A stretch of 64,000 bases of DNA from Fodinibacter sp963811825 (GCA_963811825.1 CAWESS010000036.1:490833-554832), one strand, 5' to 3'; shown: positions 9,015 through 18,103, numbered from the stretch's first letter. Program-made: numbers and translations. Notes: generated by a model from the sequence alone, not told the origin.

Positions 9015-9042
9015 CTACGCGTCCAGTCCGACAATTGTTCCC
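9015..9042 (-). promoter_or_regulatory. ECF-type autoregulatory promoter of sigE
   Basis: On the minus strand GGGAAC (9042-9037) and CGTAG (9019-9015) are separated by 17 bases, matching the GGAAC/CGT-type promoters used by group IV sigma factors. It points into sigE, suggesting positive autoregulation. The predicted start at about 9008 leaves a short leader to the ATG at 8976. Based only on pattern and spacing. Confidence 0.55.
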
Positions 9043-9113
9043 GGATTTCCTGAATGAACGCTGGGAACGTGCGTCTGCGGCACCGGGAACCCTGCGGGGC
9101 CTAGGGTTGGGAC

Positions 9114-9749
9114 ATGAGCACCCTCAAGCCCGCCAGCTGGACCTACACCGAGGAGTTCGTGCCCGAGCCGGAGGTCATCGAGGCCGCCCGACGGCGCGGG
9201 CTGGAGTTCGGTGACGCGTCCCCGGTGGGCACGGGGGCCGGTGCCATGCTGCGCGTCGTCGCGGCATCCGTGCAGGCCAGGCACGTCGTCGAGATCGGCA
9301 CGGGCGCCGGCACCTCGGGGCTGTGGCTGCTCTCCGGCATGCCGGACGACGGCGTGCTGACGACCATCGACTCCTCGGCCGAGCACCAGCGCGCAGCGCG
9401 CGAGGCGTATGCCGAGGCCGGTTACGCCCACCAGCGCACGCGCGTGATCACCGGTGACGCCGCCGACGTGCTCCCCCGGATGACCGACGGCGCCTACGAC
9501 CTGGTCGTCATCGATGCCGACAAGACCGGCTACCCCACCTACGTCGAGCACGCGGTGCGACTGCTGCGTTCCGGCGGTGTCCTCGTGATGGACAACATGT
9601 TGTGGCACGACCAGGTGGCCGACCCGGCGGCGCGCGACGTGACGACGAGCACGCTGCGCGACCTCGGCAAGGCCCTGCGCGACCACGACGAGCTGACCAC
9701 CACGCTGCTGCCGGTCAGCGACGGCCTCCTCGTCGCGGTCAAGCGCTGA
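9114..9749 (+). CDS. SAM-dependent O-methyltransferase (family 3)
   Basis: A 211-residue class I methyltransferase of the catechol/caffeoyl-CoA OMT-like family. Motif I is VVEIGTGAGTSGLWLL near residue 60, the acidic ribose-binding end of strand 2 is in TIDSS near 84, and the metal-site motif is VVIDADKTGYPTY near 131 with MDNMLWHD near 157. It is divergent from sigE, exactly as the OMT gene Rv1220c is next to sigE in mycobacteria. TAGGGT (9102-9107) ends six bases before the ATG, so the mRNA is probably leaderless. The acceptor substrate is unknown. Confidence 0.9.
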   Translation: MSTLKPASWTYTEEFVPEPEVIEAARRRGLEFGDASPVGTGAGAMLRVVAASVQARHVVEIGTGAGTSGLWLLSGMPDDGVLTTIDSSAEHQRAAREAYAEAGYAHQRTRVITGDAADVLPRMTDGAYDLVVIDADKTGYPTYVEHAVRLLRSGGVLVMDNMLWHDQVADPAARDVTTSTLRDLGKALRDHDELTTTLLPVSDGLLVAVKR

Positions 9750-9758
9750 CCGCGCTCC

Positions 9759-10115
9759 TCAGCTGACCTCGGGGCCGGCCCCGCGGCGGAACCCGGCGGG
9801 ACCTTCGGCGATCGCCACGACCTCCCAGGCCTCGATCGTCACCGGGGCGGACCCGATCATGACGCTGCCCGGCGCCGTCGCCGCCCCCGGCTCGAAGCCC
9901 TCCCGGAAGATCGTGCGGTCCTGCTCGGTGTCGAAGACGTAGGTGCCCTCGAACCACTCCCCCTCGCGCATGCGCCACACCTTGAAGGCCAGCCCGTCGA
10001 GGAACATGAAGCGCGCGATCGAGGTGCCCACGACGTACTCGCGCAGCTGCTCGGCGGCGTCCTGCGGGGCGTTCTCCAGCGACCAGCGCACCGTCAGCCC
10101 GTAACCGGCGTTCAT
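9759..10115 (-). CDS. YdhR-like small protein (dimeric alpha-beta barrel)
   Basis: A 118-residue protein starting at the ATG at 10113-10115, which overlaps the pepA stop (ATGA). The pattern LTVRWSLENAPQDAAEQL, FLDGLAFKVWRMREGEWFEGTYVFDTEQ and a late TIEAWEVV strand resembles the YdhR/antibiotic-biosynthesis monooxygenase-like fold, in which small proteins dimerise through a ferredoxin-like barrel. I am moderately sure of the fold and have no evidence for a substrate. It is the distal gene of a pepA transcript and its stop lies ten bases from the end of the convergent methyltransferase. Confidence 0.75.
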   Translation of the reverse strand: MNAGYGLTVRWSLENAPQDAAEQLREYVVGTSIARFMFLDGLAFKVWRMREGEWFEGTYVFDTEQDRTIFREGFEPGAATAPGSVMIGSAPVTIEAWEVVAIAEGPAGFRRGAGPEVS

Positions 10116-11645
10116 GCCATCTCCTCCAGCCACCGCAGCAGCAGTCGTGTCCCGAACCCCGTGGCCCCCTTGGCGGAGATCCCGGTGTCGACGTCCGAGC
10201 GGCCGGTTCCTGCGATGTCGAGGTGCGCCCAGCGGCGCTCGCCCACGAACTCGCGGAGGAACAGGGCCGCCGTCACGGCCCCACCGCCCACTCCATCAGC
10301 GATGTGGGCGATCTCGGCGACGTCGGAGTCGAGAGCTCGACGGTAGGTGTCCGCGAGGGGCATCGGCCAGAGCGTCTCACCAGTCGTCGCCCCGGCGGCC
10401 ACGAGCGCATCCGTGAGTGCCGGGTCCGTGGCGAAGACCGGCGCCATTCCCCGCCCGAGAGCGATGCGGGCCGCTCCGGTGAGGGTCGCGACGTCGATGA
10501 GGAAGGACGGGTCCAGGTGGGCGTCCGCGTAGGCGAGGGCGTCGGCCAGGACGATGCGGCCCTCGGCGTCGGTGTTGCCGATCTCGACGGTGCGCCCGCC
10601 GTACTGGGTCACCACGTCCCCCGGGCGGTAGGACGCCCCGTCGACGGCATTCTCCGCGAGCGCCAGCAGGCCGGTGACGGCCACCGTCCACCTCGAGCTC
10701 ACGACAGGCCGCGAGCACGGCCAGCACGATGGCGGCGCCGGACATGTCGGTCTTCATCCCGACCATGCCGTCGACCGGCTTGACCTGCAGGCCACCGGTG
10801 TCGAAGGTGATGCCCTTGCCGACGAGCACGATGCGCGGCGTGGATGCCGTCGCACCCGCCGGAACGTGGTCGAGCCGCACCAGCCGGGGCGGCGTGGCCG
10901 ACCCCGCACCCACCGCGAGCAGGCCCCCGAAACCTTCCCGGGTCAGCCGGCGCTCGTCCCAGACCGTGACGTCGAGGCCGCTGGCGCGCCCCACGGTGCG
11001 GGCCTGCCGGGCCAGCCAGGCCGGGTTCTTCGTGTTCGACGGCGTCATCGACAGGCCCCGCGCCAGCAGCTGGGCGCGGGCCCGCGCGACGGCCCGGGTG
11101 ACCGACACGGCATCCGTGGTTCCGGTCACGACCGCCTCGGATGCCGGGTGCGTCACCACGGTGGGGCCCTCGCGGGTCCAGCGGGGCGACCCCCAGGAGG
11201 CGAGCGCGGCTGCCTCGACGTAGGCCGTGAGCGCTGCGGCCGAGGCGCTCACGCCGATCGCGTGGAGCACGAGGGCCCGACCTCGGGTGGCCCGGCCGAT
11301 GGCGGCGGCGGCGGTGCGCCACGCGGCATCCGAACCGTCGGCGACGCCGACGAGCACGACGCGGCGCACGGCGTGGGCGCCCGGGGGCAGCGGCACGGTC
11401 GTGAGCCAGCCAGCCGTGGTGCGCGGCTCGAACGTCGCGAGCACGGTGTCGGCGTCGAGGCCCAGGGCGTCGAGGGCGGCGCGGGCCTCGGCGTCACCCG
11501 GGCCGTGCTCGGTGCCGATGACGGCCACGAGAGCCGTGCCGTCGTGGTCCTCGGTGGCGCCGGCAGCCGCGAGGGCCGGGCCGAGGTCGGGGAGCACGCT
11601 CCACGCGGAGGTGATGGGATTGCGCAGGACATCGTCTCGGGCCAC
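10112..11645 (-). CDS. pepA: Leucyl aminopeptidase (M17), frame interrupted
   Basis: An M17 dizinc aminopeptidase of about 510 residues. The N-terminal regulatory half (to about 11060) is followed by the catalytic domain with GKGITFDTGGLQVKP, MKTDMSGAA and the family signature NTDAEGRIVLADAL. The frame switches at about 10684-10688: the N-terminal two thirds end ACRELEVD and the rest continues AVTGLLALAENAVDG in another frame. Deleting one base of a doublet joins them, so the gene is probably intact in the organism. The GTG start at 11645 is six bases after TAGGGT on the minus strand, a leaderless start. It releases N-terminal amino acids from peptides in the cytosol. Confidence 0.9.
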
Positions 11646-11675
11646 CGCTCGACCCTACCGAGCGCACGGGCCCGG

Positions 11676-11719
11676 ACGCGCCGAGGCCCCCACCGGTCGT
11701 GGTGGGGGCCTCGGCGCGT
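11676..11719 (-). terminator. Perfect 19-bp stem terminator after the DUF3117 gene
   Basis: Bases 11676-11694 are the exact reverse complement of 11701-11719 with a six-base loop GGTCGT. It lies 17 bases past the stop of the DUF3117 gene and before the pepA start on the same strand, so it should separate the two transcripts. There is no T-run, as usual in high-GC actinobacteria. Confidence 0.8.
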
Positions 11720-11735
11720 CGGGGTCAGACGTCGG

Positions 11736-11909
11736 TCACTTCAGACCTTCGCAGTTGTCGATCGCGGCGCCCAGCGCGCGCACCTCGTCGGGGGTCATCT
11801 CGACGACGAGCCGTCCCCCACCCTCCAGAGGCATGCGAAGGACGATGCCGCGACCTTCCTTGGTGACCTCGAGCGGGCCGTCGCCCGTCCTCGGCTTCAT
11901 TGCCGCCAT
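11736..11909 (-). CDS. DUF3117 small protein
   Basis: A 57-residue protein beginning MAAMKPRTGDGPLEVTKEGR and ending GAAIDNCEGLK. This matches the small actinobacterial DUF3117 family, which is short, single-domain and nearly invariant across the phylum; its function is unknown. A GGAAGGG ribosome site precedes the ATG at 11907-11909. It stands alone, followed by the strong hairpin at 11676-11719, suggesting an independently expressed gene. Confidence 0.9.
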   Translation of the reverse strand: MAAMKPRTGDGPLEVTKEGRGIVLRMPLEGGGRLVVEMTPDEVRALGAAIDNCEGLK

Positions 11910-12043
11910 GGCTCAAATCCCTTCCTCGCCGCGGCTACGTCGTGCGCGCCGCGTGGTGTCCGACGCCGGAGGGCCGGAATGCTGGTTCATTATCCCGTAG
12001 TGGCGCGGCGTGACGAAATCCACCCGTCAGCGATGAGAAACGG

Positions 12044-13339
12044 TCACGGAGGGAAGGAGCCCCACGGGGTGTAGACGAGCAGCGCGGCCGTCCACCAGAA
12101 CACCCCGGCGATGATGACGGCGAGCACGACGGCGACCCGTCGGCGCCAGTGCGGCACCACCCCCTGGCCGTTGGCGGTCCGCATCGCGACCGAGGCGACG
12201 AGGGCTGCGATGGGGAAGTCGAGGAGCAGGAACCGCCACATGCTCGTGATCGGGCGGACCACCGCGAACAGGTAGAGCGGGTAGGCCAGCGCCCAGGCCC
12301 GCGCCTCGATGCAGATCCACCTCCCGTGACGTCCCAGCACGAGGGCGACGTAGGTGCCCACCAGCGCGACGAGCACGATCACCCCGGCGACGCCCTTGCC
12401 CTCCCAGGCCCACTCCAGCCACAGCACGAACGGGCCCTTGTCGGGCCGCTGCCCCCAGGCGGCCTGCACGTCGAAGAAGGCCGTCGGCACGCCCGTGGCC
12501 AGGCCGGCCACGACTGGCCAGGCGACGCCACTCACGGCCACCGCCCCCAGCATGACCACCGCACGCGCCCGCTGGCCGTGCAGTGGCCGGATGCCGGCGG
12601 CCCGGTCCTCGCGCCAGCGCACCGCGAGGTGGATCAGCACGGCCACCCCGAGGGCTGGTGCGACACCACGGGCGAAGCCGAGGGGCACGGCGACCAGGGC
12701 GACGAGCAGGTAGCTGCGGCGGATGAGGAGGAGCACGGCCCCCGCCACGAGCGCCACGGCGAGCGCCTCGGTGTACGGCTTGAGCATGACCGCCGTCGTC
12801 GGGTAGAAGCACCACAGGCTGGCCGCCACGAGGGCCAGCCGGTCGCGCTGGGGTTGCCTGGCCGCGTGCTCCCCCGAGCGCAGCACCGCCCAGATGAGCA
12901 CGGCCGCGACCCCGCCGAGGACGATGTTGAGGAGCACGCCCGCGGCGGTGAACGGCATCCCCGTGACCATGAGCAGCTTCACGAGGTAGGGGTAGAGCGG
13001 GTAGAAGGCCCACGCGCTGTACGTCACCCGGCCGGTGTCGGCGTCGACCGGGAGCGGCACGGGGTAGCCGTCCTCGGCGATGCGCTGGTACCAGACCCCG
13101 TCCCACAGCCCGAACATGTCGCCGAGTCCCGGGGCGTCGTGACCGACGCCGGCGGGGTTCTGGAACCACGTGGCCGCGACCCACAGCGCCAGCAGGGCGA
13201 CCACGCGGGAGACGAGGTAGACGACGAGGATCGTGCGGATCGGGTGGCCCAGGGCCCGAGCGCCGAGGGCGTGCCGACCGGCAGTCGTGAAGGGGCTGGG
13301 GCGAACGGGGGCCGCCGGCGACGCGTCAACCAGCGCCAT
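12044..13339 (-). CDS. PIG-V-like multi-pass membrane mannosyltransferase
   Basis: A 431-residue membrane protein with about ten hydrophobic helices. The first loop carries MFGLWDGVWYQRIAEDGYP near residue 78, the WDGxxY...GYP pattern of PIG-V-like (GT-C fold) mannosyltransferases that use polyprenyl-phosphate sugar donors; a later loop has FYPLYPYLVK. It overlaps the upstream membrane protein gene by 14 bases. Role inferred: transfer of a sugar on the outer face of the membrane to a lipid or protein. The acceptor is unknown. Confidence 0.8.
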   Translation of the reverse strand: MALVDASPAAPVRPSPFTTAGRHALGARALGHPIRTILVVYLVSRVVALLALWVAATWFQNPAGVGHDAPGLGDMFGLWDGVWYQRIAEDGYPVPLPVDADTGRVTYSAWAFYPLYPYLVKLLMVTGMPFTAAGVLLNIVLGGVAAVLIWAVLRSGEHAARQPQRDRLALVAASLWCFYPTTAVMLKPYTEALAVALVAGAVLLLIRRSYLLVALVAVPLGFARGVAPALGVAVLIHLAVRWREDRAAGIRPLHGQRARAVVMLGAVAVSGVAWPVVAGLATGVPTAFFDVQAAWGQRPDKGPFVLWLEWAWEGKGVAGVIVLVALVGTYVALVLGRHGRWICIEARAWALAYPLYLFAVVRPITSMWRFLLLDFPIAALVASVAMRTANGQGVVPHWRRRVAVVLAVIIAGVFWWTAALLVYTPWGSFPP

Positions 13340-15299
13340 CGGTCACGCTCCGGACGTCCCAGACGTGGACGCCGCCCGTGGTCACCGGCGCGCCGAAGGC
13401 CCCCGTCAGCGAGGTGAGGAGGGCGGGCTCGCCCGCGCGCCCCTGCGGGAGCACGATGGCGTCGACCCGACCCTGCTGCAGGTTGGTCCGGAACTCCTCG
13501 ACCTGTTCCGGGGTGGCCACGGCGGGCTGCCCGGACTCGGCGATCGCCGCCATCCACTGGGTGAGCCCGGTCGGGGTGGCCCCGTACTGGCCGCCGCGCT
13601 CCGGCGTGGTGTCCGGCCCGACGAAGTAGCCCGCGACGACGGGGAACCCCCACCGGGCCTGGGCCTGCCACTCGAGGGCGCGGGTGTCCCCGACCCACGG
13701 CGCCGGAGCGGCCAGCACGGACCCGCCGTCGTCGACCCAGTCCTTCCAGGAGCCGTCGACGAAGAACTGCGGCATGGGGGCCCGGGAGTCGACGACGAGC
13801 GGGGTGGGGATGACGGGAAGGAGCACGAGCGCCGCGGCCGCCGCGGCAGCGGCGAGGCCGACGGGTGCGCTCTTGGCAGACCGGCTGACCGCGCGTCGGA
13901 CCTCCTCCGCCCCGATCGCGAGCAGGGCACCCAGCGCCGGCACGGCGATGAGCGCGAACCGCGTGGGGAGGACGTTCTCGAGGACCGGCACGTGCTCCAG
14001 CACCGCCCAGGGACCGGGGATGCCGGTCGCCCGCCCCCGCACGATGACCTCCTCGCCGAGGGAGAGCCAACAGGTGACGAACACGACGGCACCGAGCGCC
14101 TGCACCACCGGACGCCGCCACAGCGCGATGACCACGGCGACCGCGGCGAGCAGCAGCGGGATGCCGAAGAACGAGTTCTCCTCGGTGCGGTTCATCGACA
14201 GCGCGGCAGACGCCCAGGGGTCGGCCCCCAGGCTTCGCGTGGCCCGCCCCCACAGCTGCGCGAGGTCGTTGCCCGCCGGGGGGTGCCAGATCGAGGTGTA
14301 GCTGCGCGGACCGGCGAACTGCCACCAGAGCGGCACGGCGACGATGGCCACGCAGAGCCCGGCGGCGAGGGCCAGACCGCGCGCGAGCGGCCGCAGCGCG
14401 TCGCGGTGGTGGGCCACGAGCACGGGGGTGGCGATCGCCAGGCCCACCGCCGTGAGGAGCAGCACCTCCTCACCGATGAAGACCTGCCACGCGGCGAGCA
14501 GCCCCAGCACCACGGCGTCGCGGCGCGGGCGGGTGCCCTCGGCGATCCGGATCACCCGGTCGACGATGAGCGGCACGAGGAACTGGGCGACGAAGTTGGG
14601 GTGTCCGTTCGCGTGCGAGACGAGCCCGGGCGCGAACCCCGCGAAGCCCGCACCGATGGCCGCGAGGAGCGGGTGGACGACGAGCCGGCGCCGGAACAGC
14701 CAGAACCAGGCGGATGCCGTGAGGGCCAGCCCCAGCACCTCGACGAGCACGAAGGTGGCCGACGGTCCGGCGAGCAGCGTGAGGGGGGCGAGCGGCACGC
14801 CGAGCCCGAGCACCGAGGCGTTGGCCATGAGGTTGACGCCGTCGGGGAAGTTCTGGAGGTCGGTGAACAGCGGGTTCGACAACGTCACGAGGTTGTGCGC
14901 CGTGGCCCCGAAGTACCACTCGAAGGCCTGCTGGTCCTGCACGCCCTGGGACAGGTAGCCGGTGCGCAGGTTCGCGATCAGGCCCGAGAGCAGCCACGCG
15001 GCCACGAGGAGGTAGACGGCGGGTGCGACGAGGTCGGAGCGACGCCACGGCAGGGGACGCTCGGCGGCCTCGCGGGGCTGCGCTGCTCGCTCGACCCCGG
15101 TGCGCCCGGGCTCCGGCGCCGGCTCCGGCGCCGGCGGCGGCGGTGGCGGTGGCGGTGGCGGTGGCTCGCCGCGCAGGGTTGCGATGGCCCGGTCGTGCGC
15201 GGCCACCCGGCCCTCGAGGACGGTGACGACCTCGTCGACCTGGGACCTGCGGTACCCCCGCACCTGGCGGCGGAAGCCGTCGTCGGGCCACGGCATCAC
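13326..15299 (-). CDS. GT-C-like membrane protein with N-terminal DivIVA-like segment
   Basis: A 657-residue protein. Residues 5-32 (GFRRQVRGYRRSQVDEVVTV) resemble the DivIVA N-terminal motif, followed by an eleven-proline run from a GGCGGT/GGCTCC repeat (about 15110-15170), then about 11-12 transmembrane helices and a C-terminal soluble domain (from about 540). The membrane part looks like a polyprenol-dependent glycosyltransferase or arabinofuranosyl-transferase-like protein (TLSNPLFTDLQNFPDGVNLM, a typical first large loop). Start is GTG at 15299 or the ATG next to it; the GTGA overlaps the upstream stop. The DivIVA-like piece could place the enzyme at poles or septa; that is inference. 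Confidence 0.75.
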   Translation of the reverse strand: MMPWPDDGFRRQVRGYRRSQVDEVVTVLEGRVAAHDRAIATLRGEPPPPPPPPPPPAPEPAPEPGRTGVERAAQPREAAERPLPWRRSDLVAPAVYLLVAAWLLSGLIANLRTGYLSQGVQDQQAFEWYFGATAHNLVTLSNPLFTDLQNFPDGVNLMANASVLGLGVPLAPLTLLAGPSATFVLVEVLGLALTASAWFWLFRRRLVVHPLLAAIGAGFAGFAPGLVSHANGHPNFVAQFLVPLIVDRVIRIAEGTRPRRDAVVLGLLAAWQVFIGEEVLLLTAVGLAIATPVLVAHHRDALRPLARGLALAAGLCVAIVAVPLWWQFAGPRSYTSIWHPPAGNDLAQLWGRATRSLGADPWASAALSMNRTEENSFFGIPLLLAAVAVVIALWRRPVVQALGAVVFVTCWLSLGEEVIVRGRATGIPGPWAVLEHVPVLENVLPTRFALIAVPALGALLAIGAEEVRRAVSRSAKSAPVGLAAAAAAAALVLLPVIPTPLVVDSRAPMPQFFVDGSWKDWVDDGGSVLAAPAPWVGDTRALEWQAQARWGFPVVAGYFVGPDTTPERGGQYGATPTGLTQWMAAIAESGQPAVATPEQVEEFRTNLQQGRVDAIVLPQGRAGEPALLTSLTGAFGAPVTTGGVHVWDVRSVTDGAG

Positions 15300-15775
15300 G
15301 CCACGTCACCGTCGTCAGCGGAAGGTCCCGGCTGCGGACCGGCCGGTGCGCTGGCCCGTGCGAGCACACCGTCGACGACCCGCGTGAAGAGCACCGCGCC
15401 CAGACGGTCACCGATGGGCCGGGTCAGCCTCTTCAGCCCGGGCAGCCAGAGCTCCTCGGACCACACCACCGACGAGCCACCCGGGGCGTCGGGGTCAGGG
15501 CGCACCGAGATGTCGGCCCACCCGTGGAGGAACCGGCCGGTCTTGACCAGGCGCAGGTGCCGACCGGGCTCGAGCGCGGTCACGAGCATCCGGTCCGCGG
15601 CGGCCAACGGGCCCAGTCGCGTCCACGCGACGACCTCGGCGCCGAGCGCGAGGCCCCCCGGCGGCACCTCGACGTCGGTCAGCGGGACGTGCCGGGTGTG
15701 CTCCGCCAGGTCGGTGAGCGCGGAGAAGGCGACGTCCGGTGCGAGCGCCGTCCGGCGGCTGATGGTGCAGGCCAC
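15296..15775 (-). CDS. SRPBCC/polyketide cyclase-like protein
   Basis: A 159-residue START/SRPBCC-fold protein: TISRRTALAPDVAFSALTD at the N-terminus forms the first strand and helix, the centre carries VVAWTRLGPLAAADRMLVT, and the C-terminal helix starts at PIGDRLGAVLFTRVVDGVL. Such proteins bind lipids or hydrophobic ligands; no catalytic motif is evident. GTG start at 15775, three bases after the stop of the DivIVA-like gene, and its own stop overlaps the next gene. It is part of a tight four-gene unit of envelope-related proteins (16078 down to 12044). Confidence 0.82.
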   Translation of the reverse strand: MACTISRRTALAPDVAFSALTDLAEHTRHVPLTDVEVPPGGLALGAEVVAWTRLGPLAAADRMLVTALEPGRHLRLVKTGRFLHGWADISVRPDPDAPGGSSVVWSEELWLPGLKRLTRPIGDRLGAVLFTRVVDGVLARASAPAGPQPGPSADDGDVA

Positions 15776-15778
15776 GAC

Positions 15779-16078
15779 TCAGCCCTCTTCCGGGCGCTTC
15801 TCGTCCAGCAGGCCGGCCAGCTCGACCTCACGCTGGGCGAGCGTCTCGCGCAGCACGTCGAGGCGCGTGTCGACGTCGTCGATGCGGTAGCCGCGTGGCT
15901 CGGTGTCGAAGCGCACGGCATCCACGTCGGAGGCGGTCGGCACCTCGGGGAGCCCGGTGTCCGGCGTGGTGCCCACCGGGTCCGCCAGGGGGTCGACGGG
16001 CAACCGGCCCTTCGCGACGCCGAGCACCACCGCGACGAGCACGACGGCGACGAGCGCGAGGACGAGGAGAGGGACCAC
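15779..16078 (-). CDS. Small membrane-anchored DivIVA-domain protein
   Basis: A 99-residue protein: an N-terminal transmembrane helix (residues 2-23, VPLLVLALVAVVLVAVVLG), a linker, and a DivIVA-like helix motif (VRFDTEPRGYRIDDVDTRLD near residue 60) running into a coiled coil (REVELAGLLDE). TAGGAT ends six bases before the GTG at 16076-16078, a leaderless promoter for the whole unit. The motif is the same type as in the first 32 residues of the membrane protein at 13326, so two DivIVA-like elements occur in one operon. Probable role: polar or septal localisation of an envelope enzyme. Confidence 0.82.
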   Translation of the reverse strand: MVPLLVLALVAVVLVAVVLGVAKGRLPVDPLADPVGTTPDTGLPEVPTASDVDAVRFDTEPRGYRIDDVDTRLDVLRETLAQREVELAGLLDEKRPEEG

Positions 16079-16109
16079 GCGCCGATCCTACGGCGGCCGG
16101 GGGCTGGCG

Positions 16110-16910
16110 TTACTCGGGTGGGCCGGGGTGCGCGGAGGCCTCGTCGCCCCGCTGCGAGGACTCGTCGGCGGCGACGATCGCCGCGACCGCGTCGTCGACG
16201 TCGTCGGTGAGCGTGAGCAGGTCGAGGTCGCCCACGCTGATCGTGCCGCGGACCGCAGCCGTGCCACGCAGCCAGTCGATGAGGCCGCCCCAGTAGTCGG
16301 TGCCGAGGAGCACGATCGGGAAGCTCGTGACCTTCTGGGTCTGCACCAGCGTCACCGCCTCGAAGAGCTCGTCCAGGGTGCCGAACCCTCCCGGGAGCAC
16401 GATGAAGCCCTGGGCGTACTTGACGAACATCGTCTTGCGCGCGAAGAAGTAGCGGAAGTTGACACCGAGGTCGACGAACTCGTTGAGCCCGGCCTCGAAC
16501 GGCAGCTCGATGCCCAGCCCGACCGAGGTGCCACCGGCGTCCAGGGCGCCCTTGTTGGCCGCCTCCATCGCCCCCGGGCCGCCACCGGTGATCACGGCGT
16601 ACCCGGCTGCGACCAGGGCGGCACCCACCCGCGTCCCGAGCTCGTAGACGGGGTCGTGGGGCCTGGTGCGGGCCGAGCCGAAGACGCTCACGGCCGGACC
16701 GAGCTCGGCCAGCGCGCCGAACCCGGTGACGAACTCGGACTGGATGCGCATCACCCGCCAGGGGTCGGTGTGCAGCCAGTCGGCCGAGCCGCGGCTGTCG
16801 AGCAGCCGCTGGTCGGTGGTCGAGCCGGGCACCTTGGAGCGGCGCATGACGACCGATCCCTGGTGGTAGTCACGGTCGGCGCTGTGCGGCGGCTTCGGGG
16901 TGGCAGTCAC
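16110..16910 (-). CDS. LOG-family protein (TIGR00730-like nucleotide phosphoribohydrolase)
   Basis: A 266-residue Rossmann-like protein. Visible motifs are VSVFGSARTRPHDP near residue 77, ITGGGPGAMEAANKGA near 108 and PGGFGTLDELFE near 168, the PGGxGTxxE signature of LOG/lysine-decarboxylase-like proteins that cleave ribose-5-phosphate from nucleotides. It is longer than the minimal 190-residue LOG because of an N-terminal extension (about 70 residues) and an acidic tail. TACAGT (minus strand, 16922-16917) ends six bases before the GTG start. It lies between the DivIVA-like gene and dapE. Confidence 0.88.
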   Translation of the reverse strand: MTATPKPPHSADRDYHQGSVVMRRSKVPGSTTDQRLLDSRGSADWLHTDPWRVMRIQSEFVTGFGALAELGPAVSVFGSARTRPHDPVYELGTRVGAALVAAGYAVITGGGPGAMEAANKGALDAGGTSVGLGIELPFEAGLNEFVDLGVNFRYFFARKTMFVKYAQGFIVLPGGFGTLDELFEAVTLVQTQKVTSFPIVLLGTDYWGGLIDWLRGTAAVRGTISVGDLDLLTLTDDVDDAVAAIVAADESSQRGDEASAHPGPPE

Positions 16911-16951
16911 GGCGCCACTGTATGGCGACGCACCCCCTCGCGGTGAGTGCG

Positions 16952-18046
16952 TCAGGCGAGCCAGCGCAGCAGGGCCCGCTCGCACGCCGTGTACTGCTCG
17001 ACCGGGCACTGCTCGTCGTCCATGTGCGCGAGGTTCGGGTCACCCGGGCCGAAGTTCACGGCCGGCACCCCGATCGCGGAGAACCGGGCCACGTCGGTCC
17101 AGCCCTGCTTGGCCTCGACCGGCAGGCCGAGCGCCTCGATGAACGCCTTGGCCGCGGGCAGGTGCAGTCCGGGCCGGGCGCCTCCCGCGTTGTCGACGAT
17201 CGCCACCTCGAAACCGGAGAAGACCTGGCGAACGTGCGCCTCGGCATCCTCCTCGGTGAGGGAGGGTGCGTAGCGGTAGTTGACGGTCACGACGCAACGG
17301 TCGGGGATGACGTTGGTGGCGGTGCCGCCCGAGATGAGCACGGCCCCCAGTGCCTCGCGGAACTCGAGCTCGTCGACGACCCGGGTGACGGGCTCGTAGG
17401 CCGCGAGCCGGGCGAGGATCTCACCCGCGTCGTGGATGGCGTTGTGGCCCTTCCACGGTCGCGCGGAGTGTGCCGCGATGCCCTTGGTCGTCACCTCGGC
17501 GCGCAGGGTGCCCTTGCAGCCACCCTCGACGCGGGCGTCGGTGGGCTCCAGCAGCACGGCGAAGTCGGCGTCGGCGAGCAGTTCGGGCGCCTGCTGCTGC
17601 ACGTGGAGCAGGCCGTTGTGCACGGAGTCGATCTCCTCGGCCTCGTAGAAGACGAACGTGATGTCGCGGCTGGGCTCGAGCACCTCGTGGGCGACGCGGA
17701 GCATCACGGCGACACCGCCCTTCATGTCGACGGTGCCCCGGCCCCACAGCACCTCCCCACCCTGCGCGTGGACGCGACGGGTGGGCAGGTTCGCGGGGTC
17801 GCGGGTGAGCGGCACGGTGTCGATGTGGCCCGCGAGCACGACGCGCTCGGCCCGGCCCAGGTCGGTGCGGGCCACGACCGTGTTGCCGACGCGGGTCACC
17901 GCGAGGTGCGGCAGGGGTCGCAGGGCCGACTCGACGGCATCCGCGAGGGCCTGCTCGTCCAGGCTCACCGACTCGACGTCGCAGACGGCGGCGGTGAGGG
18001 AGGTGACGTCGGTCGCGAGGTCGAGCACGGGGGTGGTGGACGGCAT
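16952..18046 (-). CDS. dapE: Succinyl-diaminopimelate desuccinylase
   Basis: A 364-residue M20 metalloenzyme that removes the succinyl group from N-succinyl-LL-2,6-diaminopimelate in lysine and peptidoglycan synthesis. Metal-binding motifs: GHIDTVP near residue 70, GRGTVDMKGG near 99 with the bridging Asp, YEAEEID near 132 with the catalytic Glu. The dimerisation lid domain lies between about 185 and 290. TACGCT six bases before the ATG (18044-18046) gives a leaderless start. It is divergent from dapD, so the 57-base gap holds two back-to-back promoters controlling both steps of the succinylase pathway. Confidence 0.93.
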   Translation of the reverse strand: MPSTTPVLDLATDVTSLTAAVCDVESVSLDEQALADAVESALRPLPHLAVTRVGNTVVARTDLGRAERVVLAGHIDTVPLTRDPANLPTRRVHAQGGEVLWGRGTVDMKGGVAVMLRVAHEVLEPSRDITFVFYEAEEIDSVHNGLLHVQQQAPELLADADFAVLLEPTDARVEGGCKGTLRAEVTTKGIAAHSARPWKGHNAIHDAGEILARLAAYEPVTRVVDELEFREALGAVLISGGTATNVIPDRCVVTVNYRYAPSLTEEDAEAHVRQVFSGFEVAIVDNAGGARPGLHLPAAKAFIEALGLPVEAKQGWTDVARFSAIGVPAVNFGPGDPNLAHMDDEQCPVEQYTACERALLRWLA

Positions 18047-18103
18047 GCGGCCAGCGTAATCACCGGGGCGGTCGGATCGCTGCGCCACCGTAGGCTGGTC
18101 GGC

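Noticed and set aside
15110..15170. GGCGGT-type repeat considered as a CRISPR or satellite array
   Set aside because: Short uninterrupted units without spacers that encode a proline run in frame within a gene.
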